Shown: positions 1-14,500, counted from the stretch's first letter. The stretch is DNA of 64,000 nt from Chrysaora quinquecirrha (GCA_014526335.1 JACTAT010000001.1:4516596-4580595); one strand, 5' to 3'. The notes: generated by a model not told the origin, from the sequence alone. Numbers and translations are program-made.

Positions 1-148
1 TTATTTCATAACAAAATATCCCTAAGACCCTGACGCTATCAAGAACCCTACCCCGAATACAACATCCAACCCTAGTCCAAGTCAAATACTAATTGTAATA
101 CTTGGTTCACAAAAGAGACACAGAAGAGACACAAAAACTGTCTCTTAA

Positions 149-466
149 AGGTCCATTTTCACTTCGTTCGCATTCGTTGTTCGTTAGCGAATTCGTTTAA
201 GCAGTTCGCTAGTGAACGAAAAACAGCCTTTGCTATAAATGTTTTAGGGAACTCGCCGAGAGAAGAATCAAAATTCACCAACGAAAAAACAAGTAATCAT
301 ATACAAGATCAATTCTAAAGGCCTGGCTAAACTAGGAGACATGTCGTGGGCGAAAGTCAACTCAAGAAAAAGTTTGAACGCTTGGAAGCCTGAACTTATG
401 TATTCACCTTTCGCTGATCGCTAGCAATCACTGAACAGCAAATGCGAACGAAGTGGAAATAGGCCT
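149..466. mobile_element. PIF/Harbinger-like MITE
   Basis: A 318-bp element flanked by a 3-bp TAA duplication (146-148 and 467-469). Its ends are inverted: AGGTCCATTTTCACTTCGTT on the left matches the complement of the right end. The terminal region repeats CGTTCG/GCTAGCGA motifs. It encodes nothing. Confidence 0.75.
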
Positions 467-511
467 TAAGAGTAGTGCAGATATGAGGTGAATAAGGATG
501 CTTAAAATTAC

Positions 512-2529
512 CTTCAGCTTGACAACAGTTGTATCATGTAATAATTTCTCAATCCAATGCACAGCCACTCTTTGAGGGTCGCAGATCAATGCCCATGTAA
601 TACAACAATCGGTTTGTGTTGTGATGCAAACATTATCCAATGAGATGCTATCTGTTGGGAATCTAAGTGCTTTCCAAAACCTCAGTGTTTGCTGTAATGT
701 AAGTTGATATTAACTTCAGTTCTTCAGTCCGAATTTATCTTGATTTAATTCTCGAAGTTAAAGAACACAAGTTACCAGATCAGGGACCTTATTTGCTATG
801 TTAAGCATATATGGTACTACAAAATTAAGCAATTGCACCAAGGCCTTTTAATTGATTGTAATACTCGATGTATTTCAAAAGGAGACAAAGAGTTATTGTT
901 CAACGTAATGCAGTTGAAGAGGAGGGATAGGGTGAGCAAATGTCTCCCTGACTAGTTCGTATGTTAAAATCACTGGTCTTGGTTAAAATAGGGCCTTGAT
1001 TAGATACGTTTATGTTCAGAATCGATCAAAATCTAAGGAGCTATAGCAAGTAGGTTAGCGTCCAAATAAGCAAACTTTTTCTTACCTTCCCAACTAAAAA
1101 CTTTGCTAATGAAATATTGTTGAAAATCTTTTTCTTCTCAACAGGAAGTCCATTTTCTTTGCAAATGTCCAGGAAGAATTTTGCCATTCTTTTTCTAAAG
1201 AAAAAGTTAAAACGTTAACAGCTAAGACCGAAAACGAATAAACATTGTTCGTCAAAAATTTGAGACATTTTCTTTAAAAGCAATGTTCGACCGTTTGGCC
1301 ATGTCGCAAAATGTTGCTTGACAAGCAGAACTTGTTTGACGATGATTTTCGAAAAACGTCAATACATTTTCTGCTTGTTGTGCAAAGAAAAATGTTTGAT
1401 AAACAATGTTTTCTGATGTAGTCAAACGATCAAACATTTTGTTGGACAAGCGAATTTCAGATGTTGGACCAACAATATTTGATCTCTTGTATGACGCGTG
1501 CTTTTGTTGAACTCAAAAGCAGGTTACGTGATATTTCCAAGATATACTGGCCAAAAGATCAGGCATTTTTTGTCAAAAATTGAAATGTTTGATCGTTTGG
1601 ATATATCAGAAAACATTGCTCATCAAAACTTGTTTGACACAAGGAAAAATTTAAAAATTTATCTTATAAACATTGCTCAGTAAATTATGCTTGCTTAGAT
1701 TATCAATGTTTTGAAACATGGCCAAACGGTCAAACATTGCTTATAAAGCAAATCTCAAATGCTTGATAAAAAATGTTTGATTGTTTGACCAGACTCATAG
1801 ACGGAAATTGAAGCTTATATGTAGCATACCTTTGATCGATTCCCATTGGTCCGCAGTATGTCAAAAACGCAGCAGCGCAGATTGAATTCGTCAGAAGAAC
1901 CTTTGAGCTTGTGTAGTCTTCTAAGAAGTATTTCCAAACAGCCTCAATGGGCTTCAAACTGAAAGATAAGTGAGAGGAATTATTGACTCATTTACCAAGC
2001 TACTCCAATTGAAAAAGCAGAGAAATTGCATGGGTATTAACATACAGTTAAACGCAAACAATGCAATATTATGTACAACGTTCACCCAACTTTTGTATGA
2101 GAATTACAGTAACGAGGGAGGGCCAAATTATGAGAAGCTGTCGAAAGGCAGTTTACTAAGATAATCATATCTTAATGTTTTATTCGTTTGCAGATATTTG
2201 AAATCACTTTGAAAAGTACTTTTCGAAGTAATAAAATGGCTAAAGTTTCTTAGATTTCAGTCGAATTAAGATATGGTTTCTAAAAAAGGTCTTAAGGAGT
2301 CTGTTGTATAAGGTTTCTTGTATAGCATCTCTAAGAAGTACACAATTTTTACCTGTCGATCAACTCAGTGAGACTTTTGAGTTTCTCAGAATAATTCATT
2401 AATCTTTTTGTTCAAGTTGAACTTGTGAATAGCAATTTCATCGAACTGTTTCTGGAGTTCTTCTATTTCTTCAGCGATAACTGGAAGATCATCAGCAGTT
2501 AGGCCTTCTACTGGATCTGTGTGAGTTGG
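512..2529 (-). CDS. Dynein exons 72-75: CC2 and start of AAA5
   Basis: Exons at 2353-2529, 1830-1958, 1086-1194 and 512-691; residues about 3881-4078. Exon 72 is stalk coiled coil (IAEEIEELQKQFDEIAI) and has one extra base near 2391: upstream the frame runs into TGA, while downstream another frame continues SEKLKSLTELID and splices correctly to exon 73. Exon 73 has LLTNSICAAAFLTYCGPMG, matching the LLA-A-IAYLGPF motif before AAA5. Exon 75 has FPTDSISLDN and WALICDPQRVAVHWI, matching the conserved LP-D-S-EN and PL-IDPQ-QA-WI of AAA5. The gene continues left of the window. Confidence 0.85.
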
Positions 2530-5500
2530 CTGAAAAAGAAAATAGAGTTTGTATCTGTTTTGGGTCTTGCCAGGTTTATAGGTATCAAATTAGGAAATTA
2601 GAAGAAGAGGAGAACAATGGATGTTAAAAAAACAATAGAAAGAAGGAACGCTTGAAGATGATGAAGAAGATAAGGAAGGAAAAGAAGAAGAAGAAGAAGA
2701 AGAAGAAGAAGAAGACGACGACGACGACAACAGAAAAGAAGCAGAAAAGAACAAGAACAAGAAGGCGCAGCAGCAGAAGAAGGTGGAGATAAAGAACAGG
2801 AGAAAAAAGAAGAGGAAAGAAGAAAAGGAGGAAGAAGAAGAAGCAGAAGAAGAAAGAAGAAGTAGAAGATGATGAAGATGAAGAAAACGGAGAAGGTGAA
2901 GATGAAGAAGTAGAAGAAGATGAAAAAGAACAAGAACAAGAAGAAGACGAAGAAAAAGAAAAAGAAGAAAAAGAATAAGAGGATGAAGAAGAAGAAGGAG
3001 GAGGAGAAGAAGAAGAAGAAGAGAAAGAAGAACAAGAATCAACAGCAGAAGAAAAAGAAAAGGAAGGTGGAGATAAAGAGAAGGGGTAAGGAGTTTTTGT
3101 TAATAACAAAACCATGAGAAGAAATGAGTCACCTCGTCCTCTTTGATAATTTCTTCTTCTTTCTTTCTTTCTAAGTTTTTCGCTTCGATTATTTCCAATT
3201 CATCTTGAAGATCGTGCAAAACTTTCTTAGCATTCAGATAAGGTTTATTCTTCCTGGTAAAGTCAATAACCGCTTGACAGTATTCAACCAGCTGCGCAGC
3301 GTCCTCTGATGAATAACGTGCAGCGGCAAGAGTCAGACCAAAATTTTTCTTGTCTAAAATTACCACAAAAGCAATATCAGAATTGACTAGGTTTTTGAAA
3401 TTGACCAGACTAAAGCGCTGTGTATAGCAAAGTGAGTGCCAGTAAAAATAGATACGCATTCAATTAATACAGTTATTGTAATTATAATTGTTAATGTAAT
3501 TATACATTCGATGAAGGCAGTTGAGTTTTAGCCTTTTTAAAACAAAAAAATCCCAGTATTCCACAATGAAGGCTTCATGTTTGGCTTCACAACCAAAGTG
3601 CAAATCGAGAAATTTGTATTCGGTAAAGCAAAAGAGATAAAATTATCTACCTGGACTGGGGTTCTTTGCGTGCCGGCATATTTAGAACTAGGTATTGATG
3701 AAACAGATGCTTTGTGCCCCGATGTGGATGGTTTTTCTTCTCCGGGGGCGAAAAATGAGACGACTGTCTTCAGGACTTCATCTGGTATGCCTTGTTCCCA
3801 TTTATGATTGTTGAGATTCTCTGCAAATTTCTGGGTATCGTTCATGATGACTTGGATGGTCTTCCATGTGCTCTTTTCCACACTACGACCATCAGCTGTC
3901 AGTCCTATTGGAGATGTAATAAGTATCTGTAAGTATTCATCAATAAACCCCATACAGTGCATACAGTATGACCAAGATGCCATCTGCATTACAGTGGCAG
4001 ATAAGGTATACAGAATATAATCTCATAGTGCTTGTTCAGTGGTGATTATACAAGAACTGTATACAATACAATGAAGTTCAATGGAGTTCTGTATACAATA
4101 TTACTAGCAGAGATAAATGCAGTAGGACTCTGGCTAAACGATCAAACATTGTTGTCAAACAGTTGAAAATCCTATCGAGCTAAATGTTTCATCGTTCAGC
4201 AACGTCACAAAACATTGCTCGCCAAATATATTTTACTTGCGTCAAGTGACTAGATGTTTTGAACTTTTTAAAAATTTTACTAATTTTTCTTGTCAATCAA
4301 TGTCTTTTGACGTGGCCAAACGTCCAAACATTGCCTGATAAGCAGATCTCAAATGTTTGACAAGAAATTCTTGATCGTTTGACGAAGGCCTAAGCTAGTA
4401 ATACTGCCTCAAAGCTATGTTCAATATTTTGAACAAGTTGTTTTGGGCCAGTGATGTTCTTGTGCTACCTTACATACAGTAGCTTTTTGAACTAGCACAT
4501 CATAAGACAAAACGACTTACCTAATCAAAAAAGTTCAATCTAGGCAATGATATGCAGCAAAATTATGGTATTATAGAGTGAATTACGGTATTGTGGGTGT
4601 TCTTTTGGGCACCGTGACATATCATCCAGCATTGTTTATATAGAGAAAGGGACAAAGGCTGGGATGTGTAGAAACCTGTTGATCTCAAATGAAAGGAGAT
4701 ACAACGAAGAATATTATTGTTTTATTAAGGATACACACATACCCATGTTGGCAAAATTGGGTTTATGACTTGCATCTTTCTTGCGTCTTGAAGTAGCTGA
4801 GCTGATCCTTGAAGCCTCGTCTGAGTACGAATACGAGCCTCCATCTGCTGTTTTCTTCTCTCTTACTGGAGAGGAAACAACGTATGAAGAGAATTCAGGT
4901 CGACCAATCAGAATCATTAACATGACCATTGTCATGCCAACCATTGGCGTTGGATTTTGAAATGCACGAAGACGTTCGATGCAGCCTCTGTCGACTCTCT
5001 TTTGAAAAACATCCACCTTAAAGGAAGGGTAGATTAGAACTGATTATCATTTATTATCTGTTATCATCTATTATCATCTAATATAATCAATTATCATTAC
5101 CTAAAGATAAAGAATTTTGATCTAAATCTGTGTATGTGTTGAATGTATACTGGCAATGTTTTAATAAATTTTGCCGGCCAATTTCTGACGTTCAATGATT
5201 GAACGATTGAACGATGAACGATTTGACTGGCGCTAATTACATTATTTCACCTTCACCTTCAGGAACTAAACCTTCTCCAATTTTACCTTTTCTATAGCTT
5301 TATCAAGCTCTCGTTTAGTCGTTTCAACATCGTTTTCAGCATCTTTTAACAATTCATCAAAAGTTTTGGATTTTCTTGAGACTTGTTGCGTCATTTTCAT
5401 TTTTTCATATTCTTCATCCATCTCATCGTAATCATCAATCAGTATGGAATCAACGATGTCATCTTCCATCTCACTGTCAATCAAAGCCATAAATGCTTTC

Positions 5501-8500
5501 AAACTGCTGCTTCCAATGTCTAACTTCGCCTTGAGTCTTTCTCGTAGCGTTGCTTTGGCGATTAAGGCTTCCAAAAGCTCTTCAGTTTTCTTTGAAGAAA
5601 CCCCAAGCTCGGATTTTAGTTTTGATATCGTTTCCTTTAATTCTGAGACATTGGTCCGGGCTCGGGTCAGAGCTGAGAGTGCTTTCCTGAAGAGAGAACA
5701 GTACACACAGTGTAATGAACTTATACACGGAATAGTTTATACACAGCTATACAACTTTAAATAAACAACACAGTAAATGAACAACAAAACGGAGAAAGGT
5801 AGTTCAAGTTAGAAAGGCGAAGCCTATAAACAGAGATACAATGGGCGAACATTTTAGAATAAGGAAAACAATCTTTAAAAAGAGATGCAACAAATAATAC
5901 AGAAAAATAAATTTTTTATTGAAACAGAATACTTTATCCACAGGATCACTAGCCAACTGAGGGCACTTTTTACAACTGAAGGACACTTAGGCCCTGGTCA
6001 AACATTCAAACATTGTTTTTCAAACATTTGAAATCTGTTTATCAAAGAATGCTTCAACGTTTGGCCACGTCATAAAACATTGCTTGACAAAAAGAATATG
6101 CTGGGTACGAAAAGTTAAAACATTTTTGCACGACGGAAGCAAACTAAAATTGTCGAGCGATGTTTGGCAATGAGGTTGAACGGTCCAACAGTTTGCTTCA
6201 CAAGCAAATTTCTAATATTTAACAAACAACATTTGATCGTTTAGCTAGGGTTTTGCAGATCTCAAAATGAACTGAAAATGCTCATTTTAGGCCAACACCA
6301 GCTGCAAAGCTGCCTTTAGCCCCGAGCTGTGTTAAAAAATATAATTCCGTGCGTCCTAGTTTGCCAAATAGGTCACCTTCCAAACAAATGATAGAACCTT
6401 CGAATAAAGGTCTAAAGAGTCTGAAAATGGGCCTAAGTGCTATCCCTCTGACGTTAAAGCTGCTTCTCCGACCCTGAATTCAAACAATAGCTAAAGTTTT
6501 CTTTTGAAAGACCACAGTACAAGAATCCACTGTTCTGCCATCCCAGCAGAGACGTTAACTTGGCAGCTATGTAAAATTGTACGGGTAAATAGGCTACTTT
6601 GCGGAATAAGCGATAAACAGAATCATACCTCCTTTTCCGTACTTTTTCAGTGATTTTGGCCGTCTTAACTTTGAATACATATTGAAAGCAGTGCATAAAT
6701 CTAGCAAACGTTGTTGGTCCGATGAATATTCCAGTTGCAGGAGTACCTTCCCAAGAAACATCTTTGTGAAGAATACGATTAAGTAGGATGTTCTTTGAAT
6801 GAGGAAGCTGCCCATCTGAATCAGGCTGCCCATTTGCTTCATCAGTGTCTCCAGCCCAGGTACTTGATTGCATTCTTTTAGTATATGCACGTGGATATTC
6901 GTCATTGCATCCAAGACCTTTTGCCTATGAAGAAGCAGAAGTCTTAAACACTAATTTGCGAGGGGCATGCATAAACAAAATGATTTCCGAGGGTTTTCCA
7001 TGAAAACAAGCAGATTTCTAACAAAGCGTACGAGATCCAAAGGAGTGAATTGTCGATCGGTTATTTGGTCCAGATATTCCCAACAGTTTATCGGTTAAGG
7101 ATAAACGAGGCAATTAATACCTTATTACACAAATTAACAGCCAGAATCGAGATAACACGAATCAACTTGAAGTCCATATGTCTAAAAAGCCTCAATTGAA
7201 GAGGACTGAACATAGCTGAAACACAAACAGTCAGACGGGAGGAGAGCCTTGGGCTGTATGAATTGGAGAGTTACTCAGCGATTTAATTGATTTCCATAGC
7301 TCAGTGGAAACGTCTTTGACTCTCTGGTCATGCAGTCCAGATTCGAATCCAATCTAATGAGGTATGCCAATCTAATTTGGCAATGACTAACAAGCCCATA
7401 TTTATACAAATGGAAATGTCTTATAAATGCCTTTACAATTTCTTTTCACCAATGTTTCTTTTACCATTTAAAAGTTTAATCAGAAGGATAGACGTTTAGC
7501 CAAAGCATAACTGCAAAAAGCTCCGCTTACTCTCGCAATAAGGATTGGAAAGAACATTTAGCCTACAATGATTGGCACCTAATAGATTCTTTACAGATTC
7601 GTAACGCTGTCTTTACACCATTATCATCCCTATTCACAATTGGAACTACTTTTAAAGAAAGCAATGATTGAATTGAGCAGAAGATTACCTGATCTGAGAA
7701 TCAAAGTCATTTAGGATGCCTTGCATATCAAGATAATGTGCAACTACTCCAAAAAGTGCTTCTGCAGGCCAGTCCGAAACCCAATTAATGTGACAACCAG
7801 CCAGTATTCCAGGGTAATCTCTGCATCAAAACAAAATATACAAAAGTACACAAAAGTTGCTTTTTAATGCAGTATAATCCGATTATAACGCACTTGAAGT
7901 GACAGTAGTATTTGGCATGTTTAACGGAAAGCACGCCATCAACAGAGTATTTTCTGTTGCTTTGTAGCTCCAGGGACAATTCGAATAGCACGCTATTATC
8001 CGAGAGAACGTTAAAGCAAGTACGTTCCGATTATATTGTATCATGAAGGATTACACGTAACTCTAACAGGAAAATGATGGTTATCTCTCATTACAATAGC
8101 TTCTCATCCCAGGGCAAATTTGTTCGGCTCATCCTAATGCTAATTAAATGACATGTATAAGAATCGACCTAGAATCGTCAGCATGGCAAGCACAAGTGTC
8201 TAAAAAAGCTGGCGTGAATCATGAGTAGCTACTTTAAGTTCAGGCAGTTCTTAAAAAACAATATACGAATTTGATATAAGCCTAAGGGTGCTTTCTTATA
8301 CCCATTTTCTTTCTTTCCAGTGTTTCGTCTGAAATAAAGCATTTTTGTAACAAGCAGAAAATTGAAAATAATGAAGCACCTACCTTGCAAGGTTTCTTAA
8401 AACTGCATTTCTTGGTTGCATACATAGAATAATATGCAGATTTAATTTGACTCTTATTTCAAAGAATCTCATAGGATCTGTTAGAAAACTTGAATGTTCT

Positions 8501-11500
8501 TTCTTTATAGCAGGGAGAAGGGCCTAACAAAGAGAAAAAAATTATTGAAATGCATGAAAAAAATGCAAAAGTTTATTGTTTCCGAAAGTCCAAAAGCTGA
8601 TAAACGAAAAGTATACCGAAAAGTTTACCGAAATTAAGCTCTTCAGTTCTTCCTCAGTGAAAAGCAACGGACAGCTTCCATTGGTCAGGATATTATCAAT
8701 AGCATCCAAGAATGATTTATCACGAAGATCAGGCCCTAAAATAAAAACGATTTTATATCAAAAGTCTTTATGGACTTCGATAGTAATGTTTATAGCTGAT
8801 TTTGTTTCTTTAATTCTGGCAAACCAATCAAATATCGTAGGTCTGGCACGTTTGAGATTTGCTTAACAAGCACTGTTTGACAATTGGGCTCTGTCGCAAA
8901 GTTGTTCTTGTTCAGTTTTTGCGACAAAGAAACGTTTTGTGACGTTTGCTTGTAAAGCAAATATCAAATGTTTGACTAACAATGTTTGATCGTTTGGTTA
9001 GGGCCTATAAAGACCTACAAATAAATGGAAAGGTACATCGTTTAGTCAGGGCTTAAAGATAAACAAAAAAGCACATTATAGCCTTCATTATAGTGAGTCT
9101 TATTATTCCCTTCTAGCACCAGGAACTCAAGCGATTTCAACTAGTTTGGCAAGACATAGAAAAGGAATTTTACAGAAATTTCACATTATAGCTGAAAGCA
9201 AAGCCATCTATCAGCGGCATGCCTTCCAAAAAACTAGGAAAAAGTACATTTCTGATTTGCTCTTCTGGATACAAGTTATGATTCTAAAAACAATTTTCAA
9301 AACATCCATGAGAGACTGTCCAAGTGTTTAAAAGGGTACATGTTCTAAATAGGCCATCGACCAACTCGGCAAGGAATGGTTGATTGGTTTTCTCTTACAC
9401 TAAGACCAGTACAGCCCTTGCTTATACCCAAAAACCAGAGGAAACATTGACACGATTATTGAATATTCAAATAACAAGACTTACTGTAAGCAATAAAGCT
9501 GTCTGTTTTCCTTCACATCCTGCAGTCCTTACTGCTGATCTTAAACCATCGAAAAATGAACTTTTGTTTGAGCAGTCGATTTGATAAACTGGGATGTTGA
9601 CCATATATAGAACAAGTCTGGCCAGTGAGGCTAGGTGTGTCCCAATTGAACCAATCAGCAAAGCGTTGCCACTAAGAAAAAAGAAAACTGTGTTTTATGT
9701 TTTAATTTAAGGCAAAATATTGAATTATCAGCTATAGGCATGCGAATTTCAGACAGGACACAGGGTTTTATACAGATCCACATAGGTGCACAACAAGAAA
9801 GGTCTATAATATCTTTTTAACACTGGCCAAAACAATATTTCTTTGTAAATCACATGACCAAGTAAATTGATAAGAGGGGTCTACATCAGCTGTATAGTTG
9901 TCCAATACCCTCATCTACGTTTTCGTCTGTTCAAATGCTGCCTAGAAATGGCCTGCCATCCTTCTCGGTTGTTTTCCTCCCTTGTAAAGCTGACTGCGGA
10001 TCTCCCACTCCAATCTTTGATGTCGTCTACCCACTTTCGTATGTCTATCAGCTATTAAAAATTCAACATAACAAAAAAATAATGGATTTGTCGAATTATT
10101 AACAGGATATTTAGCTCACAGTTTTTAATCGTCTCCTTCATTTTCAAAAACATTACAAAAGTTAAGATTTTTCCATACCTTGATTTGTAGCAGATAATGC
10201 GATGAATCCTAATGAGTTGCGTCAGAGCATGATCGCAAAGAGCGATGGGAAGTTCTTTGTTGTACTGTTCATTGTATCTTGTCAAAAAAGACTTGAGACA
10301 AGACGATGCTTCTGAAACATCTTGAACTGCCTGATGGGAGACCTGAAAAAGGTGTAAGTAACAGTAATAATATTCACACTTTTCAAGGCTTATTTAGCTC
10401 ATTTCAAGGCTTACCGTTATAATAATTCATCATTTTATACAATCGATTGCAAGTTGATTAAGGAGTGCCACTTGGAAACCAGTTTTGCTAAAGGACAACC
10501 TTTCTTAGATAAATGATGTAAAAAAGAAATGAAATCTATCATTAGCAAAACCTTACCTTTCTTCCGGCTGCCCTTGTAATTTGTGTCATTGATCTATGCG
10601 CCTGCAAATGTGCATCTGTTGCAAACGTAGTGAATAGGGTATGCGGAGAATTTGCAGGCAGTGATGAGAAATACTGTAGAAGAATAAGAGGAAATGTATT
10701 TTTAAAGAAATTCCATGTTTGTGCAGTCACATTTGATAAAGGAAAAACATTGACGCTTATTAGTATACTACCAGCCTAGGGCTACTCCATCGACCCTATA
10801 TTACATCTGGTTACATATGGCATAAAGCAGGGTGCATAAACGATTTTTAAACTACCGATCAAGTACCCATTCATACATCTCCCTAGAGAGAGTCGCGCCT
10901 GTGTTAACATCTGTCTACTATCTCTGCAATCACAGATGGAAAGACTGTGGCTCGAACCCAGAACGTTTTCTTATGGGTCCTGCAAGCCAACTAGCTAGCC
11001 AAACGATCAATCACTGTTTGTCAAACATTTGAAATTTGGTTATCAAGAAATGTTTGAACGTTTGGTCAAATCATAAAACATTGATTGACAAAAAATATCT
11101 AGAATTTGTTGCCTGGCGTTCTTTTCACAGTTCAGAAGCATTTTTTACTTGAACATCTACTTTTTAACAGATGCTTTTTCACGCAAGCATAATATTCTTG
11201 AAGGGACATGTTTTTTTATGTGACCAAATGGTAAAACGTTTATCCTGATACAGCAAATTTCAAATCTTTGATTTACAAGCCAGTACCCAAGCACAATACA
11301 CTGCATACTAAGCCATATGCATCATCCTATATAAATTCAACCTGTACAGTAAACAGCATCCCTTGAACACTGTATCTCAACAGTCTCTACACGTGTAAAG
11401 AAAGCTGTTCTTAAAAGCAAAGTAAATAAAACAACATTCTTACTTCTTTGGTGATTTCTTTAAATGTTCTTTCAAGCCAGTTGATATCAGCAGTTTGAGC

Positions 11501-14500
11501 AATTCTGTCTTGAAACACTCTTCTTGCTTCATGTTGCCAGAATGAAATCAAGTAATTCTCATCATCTGCTCTTAATTCTTCAGGGCAGTTCTTCAATGAC
11601 TAAAAACAAAATCGATTCAATTTTTCACAGTTTTGTCAATAAGATGTTATATATATCAGAATCCTCATTTCAATAAACTTCATTATGGATGGCCATTCAA
11701 ATAGGATCCAAGCAACATCTTTTTGTTGTACTTGTTAGTTTGTTAGTTTGTTAGTTTTGAAGCGGCCCAAGCTAGATAAGCTCAGCTTTTCTTGGGCCGT
11801 GTAGAATATTTTTTATAATTGTAAATTGTATTTCTACGAATACAAATGAATTGAATTGAATTGAATCTGGGCTCATAGAACCCAGGTTTTAAATTCGGCC
11901 TAAGGGCTAATGGTAGTTTTTAGGATGAGGCTTTCTGGAATTAGAAATTTGGGGTTACTATTGCTATTTCAGGGTTAGAGTGTTGAGGCTAGAGAAGGCA
12001 AGTAATTTTATGTATAAGCAAAGGGTATGAGACAGCTATACAGATTGTGTGGACTTGTAGTCTGTGTATTCCAGGTATAGAAGAAAGAATTTTTATAGTT
12101 GCCTTACTATTTAGCAATGGTGATTGTTCTATCATTACGTATTCTACAACTAAAATAGAAGGTCATAGTAAACATGGGTATGAAATATAGGACTTTCCTG
12201 CAATATATTGATGAAATACAACAACGTAAATTTCCTAATCATGCCTTAAAACAACGAAGCCTCCATCAAGATCGTTTGCTTTAAATACATTCCATCAAAG
12301 TTTATTTTAAATTTCACTGAAACCTCCTTAAATTTCGCAGTGGAATCTCCCTTAACCTATACCTCTGTATTAGAAAACTGGGATACTTGGTCGCGGATGT
12401 ATGTTACAATTATAATTCCATTCAACAGTACCAACCTGAAACATTCTTTTCAGATCTTTCAAATCAAACTGATAATTTCTTCTTCCAAACATTGGGCTTG
12501 GTCGGAGAACATCTCTGATACAAGTGAGTAGATAGCAGGATGCATTTACGATCTGTTCATGTAATTCATGGGGCAGCTCCATGCATTGATTTGCACCCAT
12601 GTTGGCCTACAAAAAGGTTTGAAATCAATTTCTGTAAATCATTCTAGAAAATTAGATCACCCTGAATCGAAAAATCTTTGTATCACGTGACATAGACGTC
12701 ATCATGACGTCAGAAAAATAAACCTCTTACCCATTGTAATTCGCTAAATAGCTACTCAACATGAAAGAAAAAGACAAATATAGATAGAACTCATCAAGAG
12801 CTATCGATTAATAAACATGCCATATTTCGAAGGTTACAATATTTATGATGTCGTTATCCGGTCCTTATCAGGCAGGTCTATTTCGTAGTTAGGGGTGTTG
12901 GTGAAACAATCGTGCATTTTTAATGATACCAGCATCAGCAAAAACGTTGAGGAACAAGCACGTTTCTAGATGTACACTTAACAAATTGTTCTTCAGTTTG
13001 AAGTGATTTATTCCTTGTCTACAAGGCCAATCAAGGACAGTTATCTTTAACTCTAGGGTTTTTTTTATTATTGTGTTTTATAGGCTACCCCAAACAATAT
13101 CGCCATTACGCAGATGACTGTCAACGAGACACAAAAACCAATTTTGAACCACTAACAGCCGTGAAAGCTTGTGAATCCGCAAAGACCAGCAAGGAAGGCA
13201 TCACGGCCTCTCCGTCCCTTTCTCTTTATTATTGTATTATTGTATTAAATGCTTAAGTGCTTAAACATTACAGTATTATCGAAATAAGATACAAACAAAA
13301 AAGATACTATTACCTCTAGCATAGCAGATGCAATTGTATTCACAGTTTTTTCTTCTGGTTCGGGCAGCTGAATAACAGTAAAATGACGCTGGAATAGAAG
13401 GCAGATTATTAAATTTAACCAAGTCAGTGTTTTGATACAACCGTACCCAAGGATATCTGCCAAAAGCATTACTTTCACATTACTTTCATTTCAGCGCAAA
13501 GTAGTTATTTGTAGTACCAAAACCTATGTGGCAATCTACTGAAGTAGTCAGACATGGAGGAATATTCACTAAGCAATGTCTATCTTGATACAGTGCGATT
13601 GGTAAGGCTTATTCCAACTACACTCGACACAGTGCGATTCAAGCTACTCTTGATACTGTCTGATGAAGGATATTGCAATACAAAAGACATCCATACGAGC
13701 AGCTATGCTAACCAGTTTGTCACAAGAGGAAGGAACCCTACAGTCTAGCATATTCCAAGCATAGCATACCAGGTCAGGCATGCTGTTACAAACGAAAGCA
13801 AAGAAAAAAGCTTGTTGCTAGTTGTTTTCAATAAATTCTACTTGCTGCATAGTTAATATTTATTCCCATAACTGTTAAAACGGAAGCCCTAGCAAATCAA
13901 GAAGTGATACAATTAGGGTCGGCTTCAACTTCCCTCCAAATGGCTACATGGCTCAAACCACTAGCTTTAGGATCTCTTTACGTGTTTTCTAAAATTCCTT
14001 TGAATTGGCATTAAGGTAAGGGAAAATCTTCAAAAATAGCTATTCAACTGCTTTGAGTCACAATGGCAATTGGTCGCAGCAATCATCTTCTGTTGTTGAC
14101 AATAGCGTCAGTTTATTGCTCATTACAGAAAACAATGGTCAATACTTCGAGTGTCCAGTCCTTTATATATGCACTAGCCATCCATTTTGAATAGGCTGTG
14201 GCGTCGTGGTGTAATCTAGCTGACTCGTGGTGTCAGGAGCTCAGGGCGGTCAGGGTTCGAGCCCAGTCACGGTAGTGTCACAGCCAGGGTTTAGCTCTCG
14301 ATTAGTTAACTTACTACTGAGATCCTAGCAACTGGCGCTAAAACACCATTTCATCTTCACATTCACCATCTGTCAATTAACTATAAGTTTTGATTATGAA
14401 GGTAACCGTCATGGCATCCTGACTGCGGCTTGACGGCTTATTCAAATAACTTGACAAAGAGCAACATATTCCCGTTGAAAATCAAATTTTAGTATAAACT

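Noticed and set aside
2590..3117. Several 65-163 codon Ser/Leu/Phe or Lys-rich frames
   Set aside because: Translation of a simple purine/pyrimidine repeat within an intron.
6594..6924. A second frame open across exon 67 (MTNIHVHILKECNQ...)
   Set aside because: Exon 66 (7121-7181) sets the other frame, which contains the dynein-like TPATGIFIGPTTFARFM. The second open frame is chance.
7290..7345. Possible tRNA gene
   Set aside because: Box A and box B are present but no acceptor stem pairs; the sequence recurs with a longer body at 24.7-25.4 kb, so it is a SINE.
9185..9283. 33-codon open frame between AAA4 exons 62 and 63, with AG and GT borders
   Set aside because: It is phase 0 in and out, so it cannot join exon 63, which needs one preceding base. 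Direct joining of exons 62 and 63 gives a near-perfect dynein alignment. At most a non-productive exon.
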